A stretch of 64,000 bases of DNA from Paraphoma chrysanthemicola (taxonomy: Eukaryota; Ascomycota; Dothideomycetes; Pleosporales; Phaeosphaeriaceae): NCBI GenBank assembly GCA_020744225.1, contig JAGMWG010000027.1, forward strand, positions 333,908 through 397,907, written 5' to 3'. The position numbers and the translations under genes are program-made. Shown piece by piece: positions 34,384 to 45,621 of this stretch. Below the pieces are notes generated by a model. It saw only the letters and a program-made list of their open reading frames with translations, was not told the DNA's origin and did not search any database. Within the stretch, counting starts at the first letter, position 1; every line of letters begins with the position of its first letter.

Positions 34384-35710
34384 ATGGCGGGCTTTGGGCG
34401 GTCCAACTCGCTGAGCATCAACACGGGCAGCCAGCCGCAAGCAACGTCACAGCCGCAGAGCAGCGGCGGCCTGTTTGGCTCCTCGCAACAGCCGCAGTCT
34501 GGCTCTCTCTTTGGCGCACAACCGCAGTCGGGCAGCAACGTGAGCAAGCCCGCTGGGGGTCTCTTCGGCGCGTCGACTGCACAGCCATCGCAGCCCCAGA
34601 GCGGGACCCTGTTTGGCGGCGCGCTGGGAGGAAACACACAACCGCAGACGCAGACGGCGGCGCCCTCTGGAGGGCTATTTGGTGGCGCTAGCCAGCCAAA
34701 GCCTTCGCTGTTGTAAGTAAGGGCGACGACGAGCGTGGCACAAAGACTGACGTGCTGCTAGCGGAGCATCCACACAGCAAACAAGCACTCCGTCATTGTT
34801 CGGCAACACTGGCACACAGCAAGCACAGCCCGCCGCGCCTTCGCTGTTCGGCTCGACTCAGCAGCCTCCGCAACAACAACAGCAGCAGCAGCAGAACTCG
34901 CTGTTCGGTGGCATGAACACACAGAACCGGCCTGCTGCGCTGGGTGGCTCCGCGCTCGGGGCTTCACAACTGGGCGCGACCGCACAACAACCCGTGCAGT
35001 TGACACTCGACTCGATACGAGGGACCACACGTTTCAACGATCTGCACCCTGAGCTGCAGACTCTAATCCAGCAATTCGACGAGGGCATACAAAGAAAAAT
35101 CGGCTACTGCAACCAGATCCGCGAGACCTTGCCAAGCAGCGAGAAGGACATTGCAACCATCGCACCGGACGTTGCGTACATTGAGAATTTTCTTTCCACT
35201 GTCGAGACGGGCTTAGACAACGATTCGACCAACATTGCACATCTCAAGGAGATTGTGAAAAAAGATGCCGCCGACGCAACACTAAGCTTCCGCGCCATCG
35301 AGAATCAACGGCTGCCCGCCCAATATCACTACCGGAACAGCGCGAACTTGACCGCGTCCAGCACAAAGACACCGGCTGCCGGTGCACTTGACGACGACGA
35401 CCCCACCAAACCAGTGGATCTCATGAGCTACTTCGACCGCCGAACCGGTGACCTGAGCCGCACGCTAGACGTATATCAACACCAGATTCGTGAGATCGAA
35501 GCACACCTGAGGACCATGGAGGCTGGCACAGTGGAGAAGGCTCAGCAGTTGACAGGAAGCAGGAGCGCGCCGCGCGATCAGCGACGAGAGCTGGTGGAGG
35601 CACTGAAGGCGATTGAGGGTGCCATCCTCGATTCCGCGAAGAAGGTCGGACAGGTCAGAGATGAGGTCACAAAGCAGACGCTGGGCAACGTTGGAGCTAC
35701 ATTGCTTTGA
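34384..35710 (+). CDS. NUP49: FG-nucleoporin Nup49 (Nup58 type)
   Basis: Exons 34384-34712 and 34762-35710 encode 425 aa (intron donor GTAAGT, acceptor CTAG). The first 180 residues are an FG-repeat domain with about ten GLFG/SLFG motifs in a Gln/Ser/Pro-rich background, plus a Q8 run. From about residue 190 the protein is helical and coiled-coil-forming: LTLDSIRGTTRFNDLHPELQ, IQQFDEGIQRKIGYCNQIR, then SYFDRRTGDLSRTLDVYQHQI. This matches Nup49/Nup58, which with Nsp1 and Nup57 forms the central transport channel of the nuclear pore; the FG domain binds karyopherins. The FG half would be disordered. Met34384 (MAGFGRSNS) is preferred over the upstream in-frame Met because FG sequence starts there. 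Confidence 0.92.
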
Positions 35711-36050
35711 GCTGTTTCGGCACAATGCTCTAGTCAGGAGCTGCTAGATGCGGGGTTCGCTAATGAGCCTGCAACATCCAGAACGTTAGATACCCAGTGC
35801 AGCACATGTATGAATTGTTCGTAAACTTTCTCGGGACCATTACATACATTTCGAAGCTACTTTTTGTCTGTTTCGAGATACATCCATGCGCAGAACAATC
35901 ACCATGACCTCGATCGCGGGAACATGTGTCAAGATCGTCGAGCCTGATCCAACGATCGTGGAGGGACAGTAGCGAAGTGCATCCGGCTGCATGTGCTTCT
36001 TCGCTGCCTGGGGTATACTGACTGCTCCTTTGAGGGCTCTACCTGACACT
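35711..36050. other. Convergent NUP49/hydroquinone-reductase intergenic region
   Basis: 340 bp between stop codons; no gene seen. Confidence 0.4.
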
Positions 36051-37208
36051 TCACGTTTCCAATGCTGCCTTGACGCTCGCCACCTCTTCATCCTTCGCCA
36101 GAATATTTGGCAGGGGCCCAACTGGCGTAATTTGGAACTGGTTGATCTGCAAGTGGCTTTTGGTATAGTGCTTCTTGATGTGTTCAAATTCAGTCGTGTC
36201 CTTGAAAGCCGGATAGTCCCAATACAGGTGTCGCATCCACTTGTGGAGATGTGGGTAGCCAGCTCGGATGTCGCGAATATTGCACTTGAAGTGCTGAACA
36301 TACACCGGATCAAAACGGACAATGGTGGTGTAGAGGCGCACGTCCGCTTCCGTAATGGTTGGCGAAGATAGCAAATAAGAAGTGGAGGATTCCGCGAGAT
36401 GCGATTCGAGACGATCGAGCGACTTGAAAAGTTGGGTGACAGCCTTCGTGTACGCCTCTTCTGTGCTGAGCATTTGTCAGTGGCATGCATGCAAGACATG
36501 CTTGGTTACTTACGTTGCGAAACCGGACTTGTACACCCCGTTGTTCACGTCATTATAGACCCAATCATTCATTGCCTCGATGTCCTTGCGCAACTTTTCG
36601 GGAAACAGGTCAACCTGCTTGTACTTTTCCTCAATGATATCGTCGAAGGCATAGTAGAACATCCTGATGATTTCGCTGCTCTCGTTGCTAACGATCCTGT
36701 TCGTCTTCTTATCGTACAGAGTCGGTACTGTAAAGCGGCCTTCGTAATCTGGGTTCTGCTCAAAGTAGATGTCGCGCAGGTGGGTGTAGCCCTTGTGCAG
36801 CGCGTCTGGAGACGTTTCGCCTGGCAATTTCTCATCAGACGTCGCAAAGCGCCATCCCTTTTGACCCATGTGCCAATGAACGCTATTGAATGAGACAATA
36901 TCGTGTAGCCCTTTCAGCTCGCGAACAATGAGCGTGCGGTGGGCCCACGGACATGCGTACGAAACGTAAAGGTGATATCTGCCTTTTTCGGGAGGGAATT
37001 CGGCATCTGGCTTGTTCTCGATCCAGCTCCTAAACACACTTTGTTGTCTCTTGAATTCGCCAGATTTGTCCCCAGGCTTGACCCAATCGGTAATTGATCC
37101 TTCCGGCATGGTGAAGCGTCCTACAACTGATAATGGACGAGTCGTGGAAACAGTTCGCAGAAAATAGCGCTTGGCGTTGCAGATCGACGTTAGACCTACT
37201 GAGAACAT
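36051..37208 (-). CDS. ECM4: Glutathionyl-hydroquinone reductase (Xi-class GST, ECM4-like)
   Basis: Exons 37208-36514 and 36465-36051 give 369 aa from the ATG at 37208; a start at 37109 (MPEGSITDW) would give 336 aa. The longer form adds a Arg/Ser/Thr-rich, acid-poor leader (MFSVGLTSICNAKRYFLR), which fits a mitochondrial presequence, so dual targeting by alternative starts is possible. The core reads YACPWAHRTLIV, with the catalytic Cys of the C-P-W-A-H-R motif, then TVPTLYDKKTNRIVSNESSEI, the thioredoxin-fold cis-Pro region and Ser that binds glutathione, and a C-terminal helical domain with TEADVRLYTTIVRFDPVY. These enzymes reduce glutathionyl-hydroquinones and are related to yeast Ecm4/Gto2. 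The intron (GTAAGT...CTCAG, 48 nt) preserves the frame into TEEAYTKAV. Confidence 0.92.
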
Positions 37209-37899
37209 GCATCTGTAGCAGTCTTTGCTGCGACACGTCCTTATATACATGTAATAAGAGCCCAGAACTCTGAAGCGCGGGGCCTTTACAAGTCCCGCTT
37301 TCGTCCTAGCTTGATGTCGATCCGACGTAATGGACCGTCTCCGATGTTTACTCAGCATTGCAAAGCTTAACAGGCCTGCTCATTGGTGAATTTTGTCCGA
37401 GTTGATGGAGGTATAGCAGCTCAAGTGCACAGGAGAAGATGTAGAGGGACGTACTAACGTGCACTGAAGCAGGTCAGGCGAGATGTTGATTACCCCTGCT
37501 GCGTGCCAGTAAGGATGCAGAGCCTATGGGTCACGTGATGCTATAATCGTCTGAACCACGTCGCTCGATATCGGGCCTGTTTATCGGAGTCAACCTGATC
37601 TTCCCTTCACTGAGTGGTGTCTTGCAATGTTCTGACTTGTACACGTTTGGCTGCAACGGCCGTGAAAAAATGATATGTTCAGAGCTAGGTGTAGATCTCC
37701 AACTATCGATGTCGAATTTGGCGATCAGACAATGAATCTACCGTCAAGAGCTCTCAGAATCGTACGTCTTGGTGTCATTCAGATGCTCTACATGAGCTGG
37801 CATTGCAATGCGCATGCCACATTGCAGATATGGACCTGACAACCATGTACAGCTCCAAGCCACTCCGACATGGCGACGCTGAACGTTGTTGCGTTATGA
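37209..37899. other. Intergenic region, no gene seen
   Basis: Upstream region of the hydroquinone reductase gene. The minus-strand frame continues to 37358 but without conserved sequence. Nothing else is supported. Confidence 0.35.
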
Positions 37900-38995
37900 G
37901 GCTGTTGCCAGCTTCTTGGGAAGCTGCCTCTAATGCGATATAGACGACGTTGACTGGAAGGACATGCCAGAGTATGAAGCCTCATAATACCTGGCGCAGC
38001 TCCCAATTTGATACTATCCGCCGTGAACAGTGGCCATTCTAGTCAAGCCAACGTTTCGGCGGACGGCCTACAGTCTACTTACTATGACGGCAAAAGAATT
38101 AAGAGAAGAGTAAGCTTGAGAATCTGCTGAATATGATTCGGTCCGAGTCCAAACCAAGGACACTCTAGGCGGATGAAATCCGCATCGACAAAGGCGATGT
38201 GGAAGAGGCAAGGGGAACAAGTCAACGAGATATATGGCGGGGCCAAACGCTCGCTGATATGGGCAGGTAAAGCAGACGCCACCCTTCCTTCTGTCTTCAG
38301 AAAGATTCTACACACGATGGGACCTATCATCGATCCCACAATCAGTGAACAGGAGCACTTGCAGTCGAGTCAAGGTGAAGGTTGACGAGGGCTTGAAGCG
38401 GCCCCTCTATGCGTTAGGGACTTTCTTCGTGCTGGGGGCTTCCAAGAGTGTGTACAAGACGCTAAGTCGCGATGAAAACAAGGTCCTCTCAGATATCGTT
38501 CAACTTCTGACCCGGCTATCTTCTCGAGCAGTTTTATAGTACAGGAATTTTGTATCGCAAAGCTGGGTCTCATACTAATCGGCAATAACGAAATCCATTG
38601 GGACAGTTTTGCCGTCGGGCTTCGCACACTCAGCAGACCAGAAATACTCAACTTGCCCACGCGTCTCCAAACCAATAAAACACTCCGAAACATCTTCATC
38701 ATCAAGGAGTGTCGGTTTTGCTAGCATTTCTCTCCCGAGCATGTTACTTCAAAGTTGTTCTTCAATAGTGGTTGTGTCTTTCGTGCCACGGAAGCACGGG
38801 GGGACAAGTGTATGCGCTGGTTGGATTGATGAACCAGAGAGATAATTGGATACAGTTCATCGGCTATGTCATAGACAAGGGACTTGTTTTCTACGGGTTC
38901 AGCAGACACCTGTTTAGCCGTACGCAGCGGCTGGACTGGCTTTACGCTGCGGGACGCTCGATGGAATCAAGCGGGAATCTTAGGTGCGGTGGTGT
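37900..38995 (+). pseudogene. Decayed HET-domain (heterokaryon incompatibility) gene
   Basis: Pieces of a HET protein lie in the right order but in shifting frames. Near 37,945 DVDWKDMPEYEAS is followed by a stop where HET proteins read YEALSYxWG. Near 38,110-38,200 MIRSESKPRTL is followed by TAG and then ADEIRID; relatives have WADAICID, so TAG replaces TGG. A frameshift comes next, then GEQVNEIYGGAKRSLIWAG. Near 38,540, IVQEFCIAKLGLILIGNNE and IHWDSF match the HET segment after WVVQE. Near 38,805, QVYALVGLMNQRDN, then FSRHLFSRTQRLDWLYAAGR match the C-terminal part. HET genes control self/non-self recognition after hyphal fusion. At least two stops and two frameshifts make this a relic. The TGG to TAG change is of the RIP type (CpA to TpA on the other strand). 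Confidence 0.8.
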
Positions 38996-39752
38996 TTATA
39001 TATCTATCCACTTTTAGTACTAATAGAACTTGAGATTTAGAAGAGAGACGTAGTTGTAACCTGTCTAACTATGTACTGTTTGCGAGCATTCTTCACCTTC
39101 AATGTCTTCTCGGTTTCCTAGCACATGGGATGCGCGCTACTAGAGAAGATCTTTCGAAGCATTTACAGGCTACCAAAATCTACAACGATAGATCGCGCGT
39201 TTGTGAACAAGATGACATTAAACTCAATGGTCAACAAGCCGTCCGATCGGCGGCTTGATTTCTTCCTAAACGTGCACATGGTACCACATGATCCGTGAAG
39301 GCGTGCAAGTCCCTACCTATGGCACGCTTGCTAACGAAGGCCCCAATCGACTGGCTTATTTTAAAAAAAACACCCCTGCTCGGATCAAGCTATAGAGAAT
39401 CTAGGGACTACGTAGTAAGCTCAGTGAAAGGGTAAAGCTGTGCCCAATATGGTTCACGCATATTCCCTCAGGTTGCAATGCATAGGAGGTTGAGTATAGA
39501 AAAAAGTTTTTCTATTCTAGATCAATTAATAATTATGCTGCCATGTGTTGAACAGGCACAGAAGCAGAGTTTTCTAGACAGAACATAGCAGAATTCGCCG
39601 AACGTCTATACCATTAAGGGCCCCACAGCCATCAATGTCAATTCATTGTATTCGCCTCACACACCGAACAATCTTCCCCATTCCAGGCCGCAGTGGGGAA
39701 TCCGCCCAAGGTTGAAGTTACTGTTGATCAGTAAGTTAATTTCAGCCTATGA
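38996..39752. other. Intergenic region, no gene seen
   Basis: About 750 bp, somewhat AT-rich, with an A-tract (39361-39369). No open frame of substance and no repeat recognised. Confidence 0.4.
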
Positions 39753-40409
39753 TCATAAATCAAAGGATAAACCACATACCCGCGTCCAACAACCATTGGC
39801 GTTCAAAACCGTCTGAGCGAGAATGGCTATAATGCATGAACTAAGAGTAATAATAATTGCTGGTGATGCCACGTTATGGTTTGCCTGCGCAGCAGCATAC
39901 GCGGCTGAACCACATACGGCACTCTCGGCGACAGCAAGGACGCCAGTGCTGACCATACATGATCTGCAATTGCCGGGATGTGGGGAATCGTAGCAGGCAG
40001 TTATGAATTGGTTCACCCTTGTGTTGATCTTTCCTACTTCCTGTCGCTCGACTCTGTCGATAGTAGGATTTTGACGTTTCGCCAGTCCGGATGTCTTCGG
40101 CGCGACCAAAGTGTCAAACTCAATCTGACCTGTGCAGTGGACATTTGGGAATAAGTTCTGCAGTTGAGCCTCAATTTGAACGATCGTCTCGTCCTGGCCA
40201 TCCGATGGGAGAGTTGTGAAGTTGCAGGTAACCCCGGGGATGTAGGAATGCAAATGGCCTGAGATTTGGTCCCAGAGAGCGGCATTGTTGGAGGGCTCCA
40301 GGGCTTTCTCAACGTATGGCGCGAGCTCCAGAGATCCAGACGCGAGAGACCCGGCATGCCCAGCGACGGCGAGGCCAATAAAGATAATAAGGGGTTTGAC
40401 AGGAATCAT
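39753..40409 (-). CDS. Predicted secreted protein with Kex2-type site, unknown function
   Basis: A 218-aa frame. The N-terminus MIPVKPLIIFIGLAVAGHAG is a good signal peptide. A pro-region of about 90 residues follows, up to SGLAKRQNP, a dibasic KR site of the kind cut by Kex2. The mature part has a CYDSPHPGNCRSC cluster, a long hydrophobic/Ala-rich stretch (VLAVAESAVCGSAAYAAA, then IIITLSSCIIAILAQ) and a C-terminal Cys pair (GCWTRVC). A GTATGT directly after CWTR could be an intron donor, in which case the protein would end at NGCWTR. I do not recognise the family. Size, signal, processing site and paired Cys fit a small secreted fungal protein, possibly membrane-active. It lies about 4 kb from the RIP-mutated block. 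Confidence 0.65.
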   Translation of the reverse strand: MIPVKPLIIFIGLAVAGHAGSLASGSLELAPYVEKALEPSNNAALWDQISGHLHSYIPGVTCNFTTLPSDGQDETIVQIEAQLQNLFPNVHCTGQIEFDTLVAPKTSGLAKRQNPTIDRVERQEVGKINTRVNQFITACYDSPHPGNCRSCMVSTGVLAVAESAVCGSAAYAAAQANHNVASPAIIITLSSCIIAILAQTVLNANGCWTRVCGLSFDL

Positions 40410-41092
40410 AATGTAATGCAGGAAGGAAGATTCTGTAATGGATGATGGATAGTGAAGATGATGACAAGTCTGATAGCTTGAATTCCAAAGGAACGGTGCT
40501 CTGATAGAAATATGTTTCCTTGGACCCCAAATCCGGCCTTAAGGTTGGGTTTGAGAATTCCACCGAACTCCAAGACGTACTTCACTACTGTCGAGATACG
40601 CACCAGAGATTGTGATATTGCATTTCTCATCAATATCAGGGCAGTGCACTGTGATACTACGGCTTTACCTCGCATATGCTGGTGTTTTTACTCCGGGCTG
40701 AAAGGAGAAGACCAAGTCATGGCTGCAACAGTGCCAATCGCCAACCAATTCATCCAAAGATCAGCGGACGAAAGATTAGAAAGGACCGACTGCTCATCAA
40801 GCTAGCAACTGTACAGTGAATTTGACCTGCACACAAGGCACTTTGATCACACGGACGGCGAATACTGTTCACATATGCACCACGTGTTCTCGAGATAAGG
40901 CGACCTAGACTCACATCAGGGGTGAGATATCACACAACTAATTTATTGATTCTGGGAGCATACCGGCCCTTTATCAAACTGGGACTTTCTCGCCGCTGTC
41001 GAGTTATTCAAGTAGACGTATTTAAGCACGGTGGGCTCAGGAACTACCAAAGACCACCAGACACTTCACATATCATCCTGAGCTTCAACATC
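40410..41092. promoter_or_regulatory. Divergent intergenic region between two secreted-protein genes
   Basis: Holds both promoters. A TATA-like tatttaag lies at about 41018-41025, some 70 bp before the next ATG. Short open frames have no domain content. Confidence 0.4.
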
Positions 41093-41593
41093 ATGCGTTT
41101 CTCTGCTGCCACCGCTATTCTCAGCGCCGCATTCCTGTTCCAGTAAGCTTGACATCTCATGTATGCAATTGTCTGCTGACCGCAGGTTCAAGGCTTGGAA
41201 TGGGAGCCGCCACCTCCCTAGATGAATCTCACCTGGAAAAGCGCAGGAACTATCGTCACTGCGCTTGCCAGGCCGCTTCCAACGGCATAATCGACAGCCT
41301 CTCTACTGCTTTGGTTGCCCAATACAACGCATGGCGCTGGCATACGGGTTCGTGTGAAAATATGCCGTTGAGACCCCGTACTTTACTTACATCCATGCAG
41401 AGAACTTCGCGCAGATCTCTGGGACGGACGGAGCCCGCTACACGGGTATTTATGTAAGTGCCAGTCCCAGTCCCCGGACACCAGGCGGTATTCTCATAGG
41501 GCATAGATTGTCGCCAACTCCGGTACCATTAATGGGGACGCTTTCCACAACGAATGCATGCTGAACGGTGGTGCTGATTCGACTTGCTTTTGA
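41093..41593 (+). CDS. Small secreted protein, effector-like candidate 1
   Basis: Exons 41093-41142, 41193-41347, 41401-41453 and 41507-41593 join in phase to 114 aa; every junction is GT-AG (GTAAGC/AAG, GTTCGT/CAG, GTAAGT/TAG). The signal peptide is MRFSAATAILSAAFLFQ followed by LGMGAA; a short pro-piece ends in the dibasic site LEKR. The mature protein is about 78 residues with four Cys (HCACQ, NECM, STCF) and ends NGGADSTCF. I know no family for it. The first acceptor must be TTCAAG, because the nearer CAG leads to an early stop. Three introns in so small a gene is unusual and supports a real, spliced gene. RNA-seq would settle the junctions. Confidence 0.6.
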
Positions 41594-42891
41594 AGTGTTC
41601 AGCAGAGATTGATTTCTCGAGCACAGCGTGAAATGGATGTAGTGCATAGTTCAGATCGAGACCAAATGTAACTAGTGCACTGTACTTTGCTTTGATATTC
41701 TCGTTTAGAAAGATGCAAATGTGACCCTGTTAATTCGTCTGCTTACGAGAATGACTCTATACGGGAGGAAAGGTTGTAGTGTATCGCTCAGATCGACTCC
41801 AAATGAACTTGATATCTTGAACTTCGCCCTCACGCGCGTTCGTGATTGAAGTGCAGTACGACTCGTCAGCAACCGTTACAACCCCAATGTATAATAGGCC
41901 CGAACATTGTTTTGGGACTCTCTATAACGAAAAGAATAGTGTCATGTATTATCGGCCCGTCGGCCTCGACGACACGCGTTATAGGCCGGAAAATCCTCGG
42001 TTGAGGCACTATGTTCGGCGTATCTATCACGAGAGATGTACGTTTGTACATACGAAATGATTGGATGAATGCGTCTTGAAGGACTTTTGTGGTGTATCGT
42101 CGGCCCATTCACCTTGGCATATGCAATCCAGACCTTTTCTCATCCGAGAAGATATTTCGGTGTGTTTACAATGAAGAACATGTCTGTTCGGGAAGCCCGA
42201 ATGGATGTAGCCACGATAGGTTTTGATCTTCAGATAATTTCGATATAGCGTACACGTCGTGGACGATTTGAGATTGATTCCGCCGACATGATGACACGGC
42301 AAAGGGCCTAGCAGTCGTTGTCTTGAAGATTGATAGGTAGACATGTGCCACATACTTACAAGATGATACTGCAGTTTTACACGCATCATTCGATATTTTA
42401 GTAAAGTAGATGCAGCATGTCAGAGATACAGATCTTTTTAGCCGCTGCTAAACAGTTTGTGCCGATTTACCTAAAGGGTCGTGACCAGTGCGAGACAACT
42501 AAGCCCTCTGTGGTCTATTGGGTGCAACTTCAGTATTCCACGGCGGTATTCTCGTATCCTTGTTAGCATTGGCTGTTTGAGTGGTTGTCCAACTACGGAG
42601 CAGCTCCTCCCTTTTGAGCACCAGGACTACAACTGATCTAGGCTAGGATCTACTGCTCACAAATACTAGTTTCTTTGTGCAAGCTCAGTGACACGAAAAT
42701 ACATATAAATATGCCCCAGACATCCACTGATGAGGGAGCAAACAACTCACTCTTACAGCAAACTGGACACTTGCAGTCTCTCTTTCCAAAGAAATCCCTC
42801 TTGTACGAGCTTTGCCTAACTTTCCTACTCCAACAATCGTACCTTTGGTTTATGGAGAAGAATTAATTCTGATACAGAAGAACCAGAAAAC
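41594..42891. other. Intergenic region, no gene seen
   Basis: About 1.3 kb of slightly AT-rich sequence. It contains small inverted motifs (tgtacgtttgtaca near 42037) but no convincing gene or transposon. Confidence 0.4.
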
Positions 42892-43300
42892 ATGCGTTCA
42901 TCCGTTGCCATGATCACCGCTATTCTAGCCTTCGCTCCCGCTATTCCCCTGGCTACAGCTAAGAATTGTGCATTTTTTTACACGATTGCAACAAACGATG
43001 GTATAGCAGCCTCTCACTTTACGTGGCTGCTACAGGCTTGCCGGGGCATTGGCGGAAACATGGTATGTACAGTTGAGGAACCCAACCTTGACTTCTGGAC
43101 CAAGATCACTTGAGTTGCAGATTACTAACATCGGACAGGATCAAGCCGAGTGGGATGTCCCTAGCTTTGGCGATATCCACTTTTGTGGTGTCTGCCGTGG
43201 AGCTCGCACCTCAACCAGGGACCACACCTATAATCCAGATAAACTAGGCCAAATTAGTTTGCGCTGCGGGGATTTTGGATTCCAGAGGTGCTCTCAGTAG
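42892..43300 (+). CDS. Small secreted cysteine-rich protein, effector-like candidate 2
   Basis: Exons 42892-43062 and 43121-43300 give 116 aa; the 58-nt intron has a consensus GTATGT donor and TTGCAG acceptor. The signal peptide is MRSSVAMITAILAFAPAIPL followed by ATA, leaving a mature protein of about 93 residues with six Cys (NC, AC, FCGVC, RC, RC), an even number suited to three disulfides. No family recognised. Together with the neighbour at 41.1 kb and the secreted protein at 39.8 kb it forms a small cluster next to RIP-mutated DNA, the usual setting of fast-evolving secreted proteins in plant-associated fungi. A role as an effector is inference only. Confidence 0.65.
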
Positions 43301-44090
43301 TTGAGCGTAGGGGAGGATTACTGCTAGAGAGGGTCATTGCGGAGGTGTCATGAGAGCATGCGGACATAGCCCAATAATTCGCAATGCCCCCTTTGGGTAC
43401 TCGTCCTCGGCAGCAAGGACAGGAAAAGTGCATCTGAGGTCGACTAAACAGTGGACAGCATTCTTCAGGTCGTGTTACTGCAATGGCAAATACTTCTCCT
43501 TAGCTCCGGCCGGTGGCCATGAACCCAACACTTCGGCTCGAAATCTGATAAGTCTAATACCACTGTGTATCCTAACCAATGTAGCGTGGTTAGATTGAGC
43601 AGTCCTCGCAGACAACTTCTTGATAGCCTTTTGTGAGCATGTGATGACTTGTGCTCCCAAAAACAACCATTTCAAATCCCGCGTACAAGAGCGCCACAAC
43701 ATTTGCACCAACTCTACCATGTGTTGCCTTTGCCTTCATCTTCTGTACATCGAGCGCTTTTTGGTCGACCCGTTATATTTGATCGTTCCAATCATGACCA
43801 CACATTACCATACGACAAGTACGTGTGCTATGGAACAGTGCTAGCGTGAGTAACATGTGTGATCGATGTCCGACTTAAGCGACTATCGTCCGCTAGCAAT
43901 CAGGAAGGAGGCGCGACTTTCAGAAAAATAAAGGTAGCTTGATGCTCTAGTCGTGTTCCGAATAAGTTTGGAGCACGAACATAGCTAGAGGTCATGATAT
44001 AAGCTAGTTATAGAGCAAAATTAATTACAACAGCGAGAAACTAACGGCTGTTAAACCAAAACTCAAGCTGCTCTTAATCTAGCAGTCGCA
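43301..44090. other. Transition from normal to AT-rich DNA
   Basis: No gene seen. Base composition is still mixed up to about 44,090 (agcagtcgcagccata) and then falls sharply into TA-rich sequence. Confidence 0.5.
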
Positions 44091-45621
44091 GCCATATTTT
44101 TAATATTACAAGTATAGTATTATTATAATAGACCTTAGAAGCTCTAATATATTACTATTACTAAGTAGATCTTTATCTTCTACTAATACTTTCCTAAAGC
44201 TATCTAAGATACCTTATCTATACTTCTTTAGATTTAGTAACTATTAAATATAATGTATTATATCTACTTAATCTATTACTATCTTTTATATTCTTTTAAG
44301 TATTTTATCTATTTTATCTTATTATTTATTATAAATATATTATAGCTAGTAATAATCTATTTAAGATTAATATAAGTTATAATATAATCTATTAGTAAGT
44401 AATCTAAAAAAAAGCTTAGTATAATTAATATATATTATAAATATTTAATTTAATTACTATTAAATAAGAAGCTAGCGTATATTATACTAGTATCTAATTT
44501 AAAGAATACTTTTATATTCTTCTTATATATTTATATTAGATTTATACTTAATAAAGCTCTTTATAGTTCTATTATATACGTATTAGTACTATATAAGCTA
44601 AGAGATTATTAGAGAGTTCTTTAGTACTTTATTTATTCTTATATAAAGATAATATATTATACTATTATATAGTATAATTATTAGAATATAAGTATATACC
44701 TACTAATATACTTTATAGATAAGTTACTTATATAAGTAAGTTACTTACTATACTAAAACTCTACTAAAACGTACTCTTATAAGAGTATAAAGCGTAATAA
44801 ATTAATTACTAAATAAGCTACTAGCTTTAAAGAAGACTTAATTATAGCTTATACTTTAGACTATTAAATAAGATATAAATCTTTCTAAATAATGCGCTAC
44901 AGCTATCTATAACGTTATCTAAAGAACGCTTACTAATAGATATATTAGAAAGTAGTCTTAATATAATTACGTGTTTAACTTAGTAAATCTTTATAAGCTT
45001 AAAATTAAGTTTAATTATAAGTATAACTATAAGAGAGCTCTCTATAAGAATTCTAAAGTTATATAAGACTAGTTTTAACTTATAGAGAATATAAAGACTA
45101 AGTATAGTATTCTTAATAAGAATACTTATAACTTTAATAAGTCTAGCTTTATAATAAGTATAATATTAATTAGAGTAGTAGTTATAAACTCTAAGTATTA
45201 AGAATAGCTAAAGATAGTATAGTAAGGTAATTAGGAGTAGATAATAGTAATCTAAGGTATTAACACAGCTAAGTAAGTAATTCTACTCTTTATTATCTTC
45301 TAGAGTAAGAATTACTTTACTACTTAGTATAAGAAGAATAATCTATCTAATAACTAAGTTATTATAATCTCTAAGAATAGCTAAATAATAAATAAGCTTA
45401 GCCTAGCGTAGTTAAAGCACTTTAACGTATATATAAAGAAGTATACTCTTAGAGAAGTATAATTACTTATTATTAATAGCTATAAGAGCTATAACTTACT
45501 TAATTTCTAGTAGTACTATATAAAGAATAAGATTATTACTCTTTATATACTTTTTTACTTATTATATCTTTTATAGTCTTTTAATATAAGTTATTTCTTA
45601 CTATTAAAGAAGATATATAAG
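44091..45621 (+). mobile_element. RIP-degraded Fot1/pogo-type (Tc1/mariner) transposase relic
   Basis: AT-rich, with many stop codons of the kind RIP makes (CAA/CAG to TAA/TAG, TGG to TAG/TAA). Reading through them, the plus strand keeps the order of a Fot1/pogo transposase: YNYKRAL and KVI.D.F near 45,000-45,070; TYNFNKSSF near 45,110-45,135 (relatives: YNFDESGF, first catalytic Asp); QGINTAK.VI..FIIF near 45,250-45,300 (GINAAGWxIPPFIIF); LLIIN.YKSYNLLNF near 45,460-45,510 (LLIxDGHESH, second Asp); and ..LYLL.SFNISYFLLLKKIY near 45,560-45,615 (LLQPLDVGCFSPLKK). It stops abruptly at about 45,620, where gypsy sequence begins, so the C-terminus is missing. The part before 44,600 is too decayed to assign; no TIR was identified. 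Confidence 0.72.
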
